64,000 bases of DNA from Akkermansiaceae bacterium UBA7331 (lineage in GTDB: Bacteria; Verrucomicrobiota; Verrucomicrobiia; Verrucomicrobiales; Akkermansiaceae). Below the pieces are notes generated by a model. It was given only the letters and a program-made list of their open reading frames with translations, did not search any database and had not been told where the DNA came from. The stretch is taken from NCBI GenBank assembly GCA_002471255.1, contig DKPP01000012.1, forward strand, positions 1 to 64,000, read 5' to 3'. Both the position numbers and the translations under genes were made by a program. Below, piece by piece: positions 51,712-59,881 of this stretch; positions within the stretch are counted from its first letter, which is position 1, and every line of letters starts with the position of its first letter.

Positions 51712-53616
51712 ATGTTTAAATATTATTTGCGTAGATTTGCACCGCTTTTCTACATTTATGTCGGTTTAGAAATATTAAGTTTTATTATTATTTCCATCAT
51801 TGAACGCAACCAAATTGACTGGGGCTTTATCGCTTTATTCAAAACGATGGGGGTCTTCTGTGTAGAAGTAGCGATTGCTCTTCTCTATTTAATGATTCCC
51901 TATACTTTATATTTAATGGTCCTACCAAAAAAATGGTTAGGAACAAAAATTGATAAAATTTTAACCGTTATAGGATTTGCCATTTTTGTAGCTCTTTTCA
52001 CTTTCGAAGATGTGGCAGAAGGCTTTTTCTGGAATGAGTTTGAATCAAGTTTTAACTTCATTGCCGTTGACTATTTGATTTATACAAAAGAGGTAATCGG
52101 TAATATGTGGGAATCATATCCCATTATCCCCATCTTTTTGGGCTTGGGTATCTTTACCTTCATTGTCACCTGGTTGTTTCGAAAAAAATTGGTACCTTCA
52201 TTTACAGCTCCTTCATGGAAAACCAGATTCTTTGTTTTCATAGGCAATGTAACCATCTGCGTTTTAAGCTTTTTTATCTATCAAACCTCATATAGTGAAT
52301 CCATCGGAAATCGTTATAATGCAGAAGTCGCCAAAGATGGCCTTTATAGCTTATTTAATGCTTTCATCAATAATGAATTAAGCTATAGAGATTATTATAT
52401 CACAATTCCGGATCAAGAAACGGCAAGCATCTTACAAAACGATATTGCCACGCAGGGTCTGACTTTTAGCCCCTCTGAATCGCATGAAATTGAACGAAGC
52501 GTTGAAACAGAAAACCAAGCCATCACACCCAATGTCATCGTAGTAGTGATGGAAAGCCTTGGTTCGGAGTTTCTAAAAGAATTTCGAGAAGACGGTCAAG
52601 ATGTCACTCCTCGTTTAGCTGAATTAGGCGCAGCAGGTATCTTTTTCCCTAAGACATACGCAACCGGTACTCGCTCAGTACGAGGTCTTGAAGCGGTCAG
52701 CACATCTATTCCTCCCTTGCCGGGCATGGCCATTTTACGTCGAAAAAATAATGAAAACCTTCAAACCATGGGCTCTATCTTCCAAGAAAAAGGCTATGAC
52801 GATCGCAAATGGATTTACGGAGGCTATGGCTATTTTGATAATATGAATTATTATTTTGGCAATAATGGATTTGAGGTCTATGACCGTACTTCTATGGATG
52901 ACATTGATATCATTCATTCAACTACATGGGGAGTTTGTGATGAAAACCTCTTTGAAAAAAGCATCAAGGAAGCAAACAAATCTTATGAAAGCGGAAAACC
53001 GTTTTTACAATTTGTTTTCACGACTTCAAATCATCGTCCATACACCTATCCGGAAGGTCGCATCGACATTCCATCAAAAACAGGTCGATTAGGCGCTGTT
53101 AAATATGCCGACTGGTGCGTAGGCAACTTTATAGACCAGGCTAAAAAAGAACCATGGTTTGATAATACGATTTTCGTATTTGTCGCTGACCATGGCGCAG
53201 GTAGCGCCGGTAAACAAGAGTTGAATCCGGAAAAACACCTTATTCCTCTGATTTTCTATAGTCCCAAATTGATCACCCCTCAACGACTTGATTATTCTAT
53301 CAGCCAGATTGACACTCTCCCCACTTTATTAGGATTGCTCAATTGGGATTACAAAGCCAATTTCTACGGTAAAGACGCACTCAAACCGGATTATAAATCA
53401 CGCTTCTTTATCAGCAACTATCAAAATATCGGTTACGGAGAAGGTGACCAAATGGTTGTCATGAAACCGGTTAAACGCGTTGCTTACTATCAAAATGGCG
53501 AACACGTAAAAGAAACTCCCGAACGAGAAGCCCTCATGAAAAAGGCTATCGGTTACTACCAACACGCCAGCGATTGGCGTAAACATTTAAAACAGGATAC
53601 GCAAAGATCCAATTAA
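51712..53616 (+). CDS. LtaS/OpgB-like membrane phosphoglycerol transferase family protein
   Basis: 634 aa. Five transmembrane helices (about 1-200) anchor an alkaline-phosphatase-fold domain with VIVVVMESLGSEF (metal Glu), a candidate Thr nucleophile in ATGTRSVRGLEA (about 318-320) and VFVADHGAGS. Gram-negative relatives transfer phosphoglycerol or phosphoethanolamine onto periplasmic glucans or LPS; lipoteichoic acid itself would be unexpected here. Flanked by strong terminators, so transcribed alone. Confidence 0.88.
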   Translation: MFKYYLRRFAPLFYIYVGLEILSFIIISIIERNQIDWGFIALFKTMGVFCVEVAIALLYLMIPYTLYLMVLPKKWLGTKIDKILTVIGFAIFVALFTFEDVAEGFFWNEFESSFNFIAVDYLIYTKEVIGNMWESYPIIPIFLGLGIFTFIVTWLFRKKLVPSFTAPSWKTRFFVFIGNVTICVLSFFIYQTSYSESIGNRYNAEVAKDGLYSLFNAFINNELSYRDYYITIPDQETASILQNDIATQGLTFSPSESHEIERSVETENQAITPNVIVVVMESLGSEFLKEFREDGQDVTPRLAELGAAGIFFPKTYATGTRSVRGLEAVSTSIPPLPGMAILRRKNNENLQTMGSIFQEKGYDDRKWIYGGYGYFDNMNYYFGNNGFEVYDRTSMDDIDIIHSTTWGVCDENLFEKSIKEANKSYESGKPFLQFVFTTSNHRPYTYPEGRIDIPSKTGRLGAVKYADWCVGNFIDQAKKEPWFDNTIFVFVADHGAGSAGKQELNPEKHLIPLIFYSPKLITPQRLDYSISQIDTLPTLLGLLNWDYKANFYGKDALKPDYKSRFFISNYQNIGYGEGDQMVVMKPVKRVAYYQNGEHVKETPEREALMKKAIGYYQHASDWRKHLKQDTQRSN

Positions 53617-53632
53617 ACGTGAGTCTAAGCTT

Positions 53633-53676
53633 AAACACCCTTGAACCAAACAAAGGATTCAAGGGTGTTTTTTTTA
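53633..53676. terminator. Terminator between convergent LtaS-like and nitroreductase genes
   Basis: AAACACCCTTGAA / TTCAAGGGTGTTT stem followed by a T run. Confidence 0.88.
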
Positions 53677-53694
53677 ATTTAATCAAAAAGATAA

Positions 53695-54324
53695 TTACGA
53701 TTGAGGATACCCTACCGATTGAGCATATAAGACTTTTTTAGACTCGGGCAAATTTAGAGATTTACCTAATTTCTCTTTGTCCACTAATCCACGAAAGACG
53801 GTAGCAAGACCTTCTGATGCGCAGAATAAATAAACATTTTGACCGATAAAACCGGCATCACAATGAGCGACCATCTCTCTTCTGACCGGATCCGGATGAG
53901 ATTCTTGCTTTTTCGTATCTAACACATAAACAAGATTAATCGGAGCCTTTGCTACAAAATCTTGAGTTCCGGTATCGGCTCGAAAATCTCCCTTCACCTG
54001 TTCGGTGAGTTGGTGTGATTCGGGATCAAACAAGTAAGCCCCATCCTTGGTCACCACATAGATTTCAATTGCATTACAATTGCGAGCAGAAGGAGCCGTA
54101 CGATAATCAGGGTCATCTCGATTTACCCCTTGGGCAGCCCAAAGCATATTCGACAATACTTGCTTAGGAATCTCCTTATCGGAAAATTCCCGTTGCGTTT
54201 GTCGCTGTTTTAAGCAATTCATCAAAGGTTGCCCCCCTTCCATATTAGGTTTTGGTATATTCATATCGGAAAATCCCGTCGAAATCATCGACAAGGCTAT
54301 TAAGGATTGAACAATAGTTTTCAT
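53695..54324 (-). CDS. Exported nitroreductase-family (SagB-like) protein
   Basis: 209 aa with a signal peptide (MKTIVQSLIALSMISTGFS), uncommon for this mostly cytoplasmic flavin family. RQTQREFSDKEIPKQVLSNMLWAAQG and TAPSARNCNAIEIYVV are the FMN-binding opening, and the C-terminal GQNVYLFCASEGLATV region is also conserved. It probably binds FMN and reduces or oxidises a small substrate in the periplasm. Some members lacking parts of the fold have other roles, so nitroreduction is not implied. Confidence 0.83.
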   Translation of the reverse strand: MKTIVQSLIALSMISTGFSDMNIPKPNMEGGQPLMNCLKQRQTQREFSDKEIPKQVLSNMLWAAQGVNRDDPDYRTAPSARNCNAIEIYVVTKDGAYLFDPESHQLTEQVKGDFRADTGTQDFVAKAPINLVYVLDTKKQESHPDPVRREMVAHCDAGFIGQNVYLFCASEGLATVFRGLVDKEKLGKSLNLPESKKVLYAQSVGYPQS

Positions 54325-54458
54325 ATCGGAATTTTTAAAACTGATTAGAATATCTCAAATATAACAATCGTTGGCAAATATTTGTTTTGACGGTTATAGA
54401 AGATTATTCAATGCATCAATAATTAAACTAATAGCAAAGAGGTGCGTCCCCTTTTTGC

Positions 54459-54486
54459 TTGCAGAGAAATCATATCAGTTTAGAAT
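54459..54486 (+). promoter_or_regulatory. Promoter of the ABCG-like transporter gene
   Basis: TTGCAG (54459-54464), 16-nt spacer, TAGAAT (54481-54486), then 9 nt to the ATG at 54496. Confidence 0.5.
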
Positions 54487-54495
54487 ATCCTAAAT

Positions 54496-56292
54496 ATGTT
54501 GTGTGCAGCTAATATTGCTTATGATATCGAGGTTGATGGCGAACCTCTTTGCCTCTTGAATGATGTGTACTTTGAAGTACCTAAGGGGCATTTTATGGCC
54601 ATCGTAGGTCCTTCAGGCTGTGGCAAAACAACATTATTAAAAACCATAGCAGGCATGAATGCCGAAACGGAAGGTGCGTTTTTTTGGAACGGACGCGATC
54701 TTTCCGAAGAAGATTTTGAACCGTATGAAGTAGGCTTTGTTCCTCAATTTAGCATTGCCTATGATCAATTGACCGTTGATGAAAATATCGAATCTAGTGC
54801 AAAGCTCCGTTGCCGCTTTAATAGCCCCGAAGATTTAGATCAACGAATTGAACAAATTTTAATCGAAACAGGGTTAACGGAAATTGCCGACCGTGATGTA
54901 AAAATCTTATCCGGAGGTCAAAAAAGACGTTTAGCCTTGGCTATGGAACTAACATCTCAGCCTAGCTTGCTACTTTGTGATGAAGTAACATCAGGCTTGG
55001 ACCCACGATCAGAAGAGGACATCGTTAAACTCCTTCATCAAATTTCTCGCCAAAATGGAAGAATTGTTATTTCCGTAACGCATAGTTTGGCTCAATTGGA
55101 GCTTTACGATTCCATTCTCGTTTTACATCAAGGTTATGTTGCTTATCATGGATCACCTCGCGGAATGTCTCATTATTTCGGAGTTGAATCTTTAGAAGAC
55201 GTTTACCCCAAACTTCAAGAACGCACAGGCGAACAATGGAACCGCTCATGGGGAAAACGCCGCGAAGCTTACTACGCGAAACTAGAAGTCGACAGACAAG
55301 AAAAAATCCTTCAAGGTGAATTTGTCATTGATGGAGAGGATGAGGACGAAAAGCTCGTTGTCGATGTAGAAATAGAACCGGACGATAAAGAGCCGGTAAG
55401 CAATGAGGAGATCGAAGAACGCGATGATGATGTGGCAGAGGATCCTCGCACTCCTTCCGTTCTCAGTCAATTTTGGACTCTTTTTGCAAGAAGATGGAGA
55501 ATTTTCTTTCGAGATAAAACCCAATGGAGCTTGCAGCTTATTATGATTTTACTCTTCCCCATCCTTGTCGCCATGTTTTCGGACAAAGGAAGTGGGCAGA
55601 TTATTTCCCTATCCGCTACGGAAAGTGCTCTTTCAATTAAAAATGATATTGAGACCCAACAATTAAACATGAAAACCGGCTCGGCCGTATCCGGCATTAT
55701 CATGTTTCAAGTCATCTTATTGGGTTTGATGGGTTCGAATAATGCGGCACGCGAAATCGCCGGAGAACGAGCAATCGTAGAAAAAGAAAAATATGCCGGT
55801 ATGAAGGTATCTTCATACATGCTGTGCAAATGGATGTTTTTAGGAACATTAGTACTTGTGCAGTCGATATGGATGTATTTATTCGTCAACTTTTTCTGGG
55901 ATAGAGGGGGCGGTCTTACTCATTTAAGTTTCCTTATCTTGGCAAATGCCGCCATGACCTCGGTTTGTTTAGCTATTTCCGCCTTAGCTAAAACGGCAGA
56001 TCAGGCATCACTACTTAGTATTTATCTTGTAGGTTTCCAACTACCTTTATCTGGAGCAGTATTAGCACTCCCTACTTTTGCGGAATGGGTTATTCGTCCA
56101 TTCATCTCAGCTTATTGGGCATGGTCAGGTAGTATCTATTCCCTAAAATCCGACGTTTTAGGTTCGGTGAAAAATGTATTGGATACGAATTTGACCGAGA
56201 TAAACCAATGCTATGTAGTATTGGGCATACATATTTTAGTAGGAATGCTTGTAGCGTTCGGTGCAAGCCGAGCAAGCAAGTGGGATGCATAA
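54496..56292 (+). CDS. ABCG-type half transporter (ATPase fused to ABC-2 permease)
   Basis: 598 aa. The N-terminal ATPase has Walker A GPSGCGKTT (about 38-46), signature LSGGQKRRLALAM, LLCDEVTSGLDP and H-loop VTHSLAQ. A very acidic linker (about 275-320) joins it to a six-helix ABC-2 permease (FRDKTQWSLQLIMILLFP, NNAAREIAGERAIVEKE, the last typical of ABCG). It probably works as a dimer exporting a lipid or hydrophobic molecule. It heads a unit with two uncharacterised genes 36 and 10 nt apart. Confidence 0.92.
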   Translation: MLCAANIAYDIEVDGEPLCLLNDVYFEVPKGHFMAIVGPSGCGKTTLLKTIAGMNAETEGAFFWNGRDLSEEDFEPYEVGFVPQFSIAYDQLTVDENIESSAKLRCRFNSPEDLDQRIEQILIETGLTEIADRDVKILSGGQKRRLALAMELTSQPSLLLCDEVTSGLDPRSEEDIVKLLHQISRQNGRIVISVTHSLAQLELYDSILVLHQGYVAYHGSPRGMSHYFGVESLEDVYPKLQERTGEQWNRSWGKRREAYYAKLEVDRQEKILQGEFVIDGEDEDEKLVVDVEIEPDDKEPVSNEEIEERDDDVAEDPRTPSVLSQFWTLFARRWRIFFRDKTQWSLQLIMILLFPILVAMFSDKGSGQIISLSATESALSIKNDIETQQLNMKTGSAVSGIIMFQVILLGLMGSNNAAREIAGERAIVEKEKYAGMKVSSYMLCKWMFLGTLVLVQSIWMYLFVNFFWDRGGGLTHLSFLILANAAMTSVCLAISALAKTADQASLLSIYLVGFQLPLSGAVLALPTFAEWVIRPFISAYWAWSGSIYSLKSDVLGSVKNVLDTNLTEINQCYVVLGIHILVGMLVAFGASRASKWDA

Positions 56293-56327
56293 TTAAAAAA
56301 AACACTATCAACCAACTCATCAATAAT

Positions 56328-56750
56328 ATGGCTCGTAGAGCATCAAAAAAAGCAGTCAATCTATCCGCAGGTGCTATCATAGGCATCGTAGCTGTTATCA
56401 TAGCAGCCGTTCTTGGGATCATCCTAATCAAGAAAGAATCCACCACTACGACAAGCGGAGACATTCCTTGGAATGTCTTAGTTAATAATCCTTCTCATTT
56501 AGAAAACAATTCTTATAAAATCCAGGGAAAAGTAGGCGATCGCTTTCCAAGGGGAAAAGCTGAACTAATCACCTTTTTATGCAAAGATGGCACAGGCAGA
56601 GAATTGCCTATTCCCATCATTATTTATCCTGAGGTAAAACAAGGGATCAATATCAATCGAGATCAAGAATATATGATCGACATTCGTGTAGAAAATTTGA
56701 GCAACAACATCAAAGGTCTCTGCATCGCTACAAACATTCAACCTAAATAA
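56328..56750 (+). CDS. Uncharacterised single-pass membrane protein, possible OB-like domain
   Basis: 140 aa. A basic start (MARRASKKAVN) and one membrane helix (AIIGIVAVIIAAVLGIILI) are followed by about 95 soluble residues of beta-type sequence (NSYKIQGKVGDRFPRG, EYMIDIRVENL) that could form an OB fold like CcmE, although no heme His is seen. The larger frame from 56208 runs back into the transporter gene, so the internal ATG is chosen. Its place between the transporter and a secreted helical protein suggests a shared envelope role. I do not recognise the family. Confidence 0.7.
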   Translation: MARRASKKAVNLSAGAIIGIVAVIIAAVLGIILIKKESTTTTSGDIPWNVLVNNPSHLENNSYKIQGKVGDRFPRGKAELITFLCKDGTGRELPIPIIIYPEVKQGININRDQEYMIDIRVENLSNNIKGLCIATNIQPK

Positions 56751-56759
56751 TAGTATCTT

Positions 56760-58634
56760 ATGAAATCTCTTGCCATTATCTCTTTGGCGTTTCTTGGCAC
56801 ATCGGCGATGGCCCAAGTCCTCTATCAAGGAGGAGGCAACCAGCCTACGGCACAACCGACAACACCGGCTCCTACTAATAACACGCAAACGGTTAATTAC
56901 GGCAATCAGCAGGATGCCAAATCTCTATATGGGAACGAATTGCCCTTTTTAAACCCCCAAGATGGCACTATCACCCTTAATGGACAATCTTTTACTCTAG
57001 GCGGAGTACGCGAAATCGAAGCTCGTTTTAATAAATACCTAAGCGAGCCGGAAGAAGGAACAAAAGAAGCTACGGAATATCAAAAAATCATCAACAAAAT
57101 CTACGAATCTTTATCCGTAAAGAAGATTGATGCCAATGCGATGAAAAAAACGGTAGATTTACTCTATCAAGCAGCATCGAACCCCTTAGATGGTGGTGTT
57201 TCGGATTCATTAGCCCAATCCATGTACACAGCGGTTTTAGCCAGGCAAGGTGGCAATAATAAAGATAAAGAGGTAGATATGATTGAAAAGGAACTCAATC
57301 GTATTGCCAATTCGCTCAAGCTGATGGAGGGTGGATATCAAGGTATTCCTCTTGGTAATGATACCAAAGACGGAAATAAAGATAACAAATCTACTAAAAG
57401 AGATGATCCTCGTTATGTTTATTTGACAAAACGAGCAGCTGAACTCCAAGCCCAGAAACTCAAACTAGGAGCCGAACGTACCGTGACGCTAGCCGAAGCA
57501 AAAGTGATGTATCAAGCAGGGATTATTCAACTTTTCGGTCAACGACGTTTTGATCACGTGTCGATTGCTTGCCGCGCTTACAGTAGGCTTTTCTCTGATG
57601 GCGACACGCAATTAAAAATCGATAAGGATTCGGATGCGGCAAAGATTTTCGGCGGGACATTAGGCATTCAGCCCACAGTTGCGATTGTGGACAATATGTC
57701 TCGAGAAATAGCAAGAGATTCTGCTAAGCATATGAAAGCCGTCAGCCACTTGGTTGACTCAGGTAACTACGTAGATGCTTTAGAACGTTTGCAAGAAGCA
57801 CATCTTATTGGCGAATTTATGGCTCCTGTGAGCACATTCTCCTTTGAAAAGAAACAAAAGCTCTACAACTTTAAACGTGATGTGGAAAAGCTTTTCGAAT
57901 GTATGAATGGTAAAGATTTTGGTGAAGCTCTAAAACTTGTTGATAGTTTAAAATCACAAGCTAAAGACTTCCCTACCGGCAAAGCAGAATCAGCCATCAG
58001 CGCAAGCGTGTTTGCCAGTGATGCGTGCATCACTCAAGGATGGGACGCTCTTCACTCAGGCGATAAGATCAAACTCGAAGAATGCATTGGCAAAGCAATA
58101 AGCATCTGGCCGAAAAATCCGAAACTGATGGGATTAAGAGATGCCATGATGCAAGCCAGCCAATCAAAAAGTGCCGTTGAGGGCTTTAAACGTTATTATA
58201 AAGACAAGGATTTCCGCAAAATTTACGATAACCAATATGAATTTGCCCTTTTGGTTAAAGACGATCCTGAGTTGAACAAGCAATTTAAAGAGGTCATCAA
58301 TAACATTATGAAAATTGAGCGGTCCCTTGCCGCAGCAAGAGAACGTGAAGCAATGGATGACGTCTTTGGAGCATGGGAAGAATTAACGATCTTGCGCGAA
58401 AACGAGCCGGAATTATTCCGTCAAGATGCCGTTCTTAGCGATAAATATCTGGAACTTACGCCTAAAGCGAGTCGCCTGAGCGATTTACTCAATCAAGCAA
58501 AGACCCAAAAAGCATCAGGAGAGGTAGGGTCTGCTCTATCAAAATATATGGAAGCGAAAAAACTCTACATCCACTCTCGTCTAGCAAAACGTGGGCTTGA
58601 TGAATTGCTCGAGGTGGTTCTTCCTATGCAATAA
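56760..58634 (+). CDS. Uncharacterised secreted helical (coiled-coil/TPR-like) protein
   Basis: 624 aa with signal peptide (MKSLAIISLAFLGTSAMA), then a Gln/Pro/Thr-rich spacer. From about residue 65 it is alpha-helical and charged, with TPR-like stretches (NYVDALERLQEAHLIGE, LLNQAKTQKASGEVGSALSK). There are no catalytic motifs. Third gene of the ABCG-like unit (10-nt gap) and closed by a strong terminator, so it may be a periplasmic scaffold for the transporter. No family recognised. Confidence 0.75.
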   Translation: MKSLAIISLAFLGTSAMAQVLYQGGGNQPTAQPTTPAPTNNTQTVNYGNQQDAKSLYGNELPFLNPQDGTITLNGQSFTLGGVREIEARFNKYLSEPEEGTKEATEYQKIINKIYESLSVKKIDANAMKKTVDLLYQAASNPLDGGVSDSLAQSMYTAVLARQGGNNKDKEVDMIEKELNRIANSLKLMEGGYQGIPLGNDTKDGNKDNKSTKRDDPRYVYLTKRAAELQAQKLKLGAERTVTLAEAKVMYQAGIIQLFGQRRFDHVSIACRAYSRLFSDGDTQLKIDKDSDAAKIFGGTLGIQPTVAIVDNMSREIARDSAKHMKAVSHLVDSGNYVDALERLQEAHLIGEFMAPVSTFSFEKKQKLYNFKRDVEKLFECMNGKDFGEALKLVDSLKSQAKDFPTGKAESAISASVFASDACITQGWDALHSGDKIKLEECIGKAISIWPKNPKLMGLRDAMMQASQSKSAVEGFKRYYKDKDFRKIYDNQYEFALLVKDDPELNKQFKEVINNIMKIERSLAAAREREAMDDVFGAWEELTILRENEPELFRQDAVLSDKYLELTPKASRLSDLLNQAKTQKASGEVGSALSKYMEAKKLYIHSRLAKRGLDELLEVVLPMQ

Positions 58635-58660
58635 AGGCAATACTAAACACTTATCATCAA

Positions 58661-58703
58661 AAAAGCTTGCGTGACCTCATGATCACGCAAGCTTTTATTT
58701 TAA
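58661..58703. terminator. Bidirectional terminator between convergent genes
   Basis: AAAAGCTTGCGTGA / TCACGCAAGCTTTT, a perfect 14-bp stem with an 8-nt loop and T-rich sequence on both strands. Confidence 0.88.
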
Positions 58704-58724
58704 AATAAACTATCTTATTATTAA

Positions 58725-59705
58725 TTACTTCAATCGAAAACGGACTTGTCCCCAAAGAGCTTTTAGAGCATTGAGAGGTCTCTTGCGTAAGCGATGGCGA
58801 CCTTTTATGGAACGATGCTTTAACACATGAGCCTTGTTGTAAGTTTTTTCATGATTTTCAATCACTTGCACAACTTGTGCATAGAGATTATATTTTTCCA
58901 ATAAAAGTTTTCTCGCTTCTTTCAAGGCTGGCAACGCCTTCTCATAGGCATTTTGATCAATAGCATCACGAATGATTTGATAAGCAGCCTCAGGATCATC
59001 TAGCGGAATAGGAATGAAAGAACCTTCTGGCAAACATTCATGTGCCTTTGGGTCACCGGCGTAAAAGTTCAAAGCAAGAGGCAAAATAGGGTCAGCCAAT
59101 TTTTCAGTCCAATGATGAGGAGCGCAGTAGTTTTCTATGGAAATGTGATATTTATAATCATCCAAACCATCATCTTTTTTATCCAACCAGCGAACTCCGT
59201 GCCCATACCAATCAAGCTCCGGCAATCGATCGGCAAGATATTTGGTTAACTGATATCTCTTACCATGCAAAGTATGCCCTTGTTGTTTAGATGAGCATAC
59301 TGTTGACAGAATCTTGCTCTTTGGCATTTCGGGATAAGATCGTAACTCCTCCATCGTTTTGGAATAAAACCACAACAAACATCCTTGCCCCAATCTATAA
59401 TTAGGGTGTGGTAATTCACTCTGTTCATGTGTTGTTAACACATATCCAAATTGATGAGTATAAAATGACGGATACAATTTAATGGTAGGAGGCTCGGTCG
59501 TGACTAAAATGGTTTGTTCCGGAGGACAATTTAGTACCTCTTCTTGATTTTGTACCGACCCTACACTATTTTTTGGAAATTCATCATAAACCAAGATCCA
59601 ATCGTAATCTTGGCATTGGGGTGAATAATCAAACACATGGTCCTTCCACACTACCTGATAAGCCTGATCTTCAGACAATCCTTTGTATATCACTTTAATT
59701 TTCAT
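58725..59705 (-). CDS. GT10-like (fucosyltransferase-type) glycosyltransferase
   Basis: 326 aa. The C-terminal half has YKYHISIENYCAPHHWTEKL followed by a segment matching the donor-binding signature of alpha-1,3/1,4-fucosyltransferases (family 10, consensus YKF-FEN....YVTEK). The remaining N-terminal half is variable, as usual for acceptor binding, and the C-terminus is Arg/Lys-rich like membrane-associating tails of bacterial members. It probably decorates a surface glycan. Upstream GTG at 59735 is an alternative start; ATG 59705 (MKIKVIYKG) gives the better N-terminus. Confidence 0.78.
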   Translation of the reverse strand: MKIKVIYKGLSEDQAYQVVWKDHVFDYSPQCQDYDWILVYDEFPKNSVGSVQNQEEVLNCPPEQTILVTTEPPTIKLYPSFYTHQFGYVLTTHEQSELPHPNYRLGQGCLLWFYSKTMEELRSYPEMPKSKILSTVCSSKQQGHTLHGKRYQLTKYLADRLPELDWYGHGVRWLDKKDDGLDDYKYHISIENYCAPHHWTEKLADPILPLALNFYAGDPKAHECLPEGSFIPIPLDDPEAAYQIIRDAIDQNAYEKALPALKEARKLLLEKYNLYAQVVQVIENHEKTYNKAHVLKHRSIKGRHRLRKRPLNALKALWGQVRFRLK

Positions 59706-59846
59706 ATGTTGATTTACAGCACCTATTTGGTTCACATTTTATAACATAATTTAATAATTTTTAAAAACGTTTTATCCTGACTTAACGACACAAGCATTAA
59801 GCCAATCTCAGTGAACCAATTCCTTACGTATGAACAAATGCCATGA

Positions 59847-59873
59847 TTGACCTAACAGTTTATCCGTGATACT
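59847..59873 (+). promoter_or_regulatory. Promoter of ileS
   Basis: TTGACC (59847-59852) and GATACT (59868-59873), 15-nt spacing (17 if the box is read two bases later), then 8 nt to the ATG. No T-box or other leader could fit. Confidence 0.5.
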
Positions 59874-59881
59874 TTTTTCCC

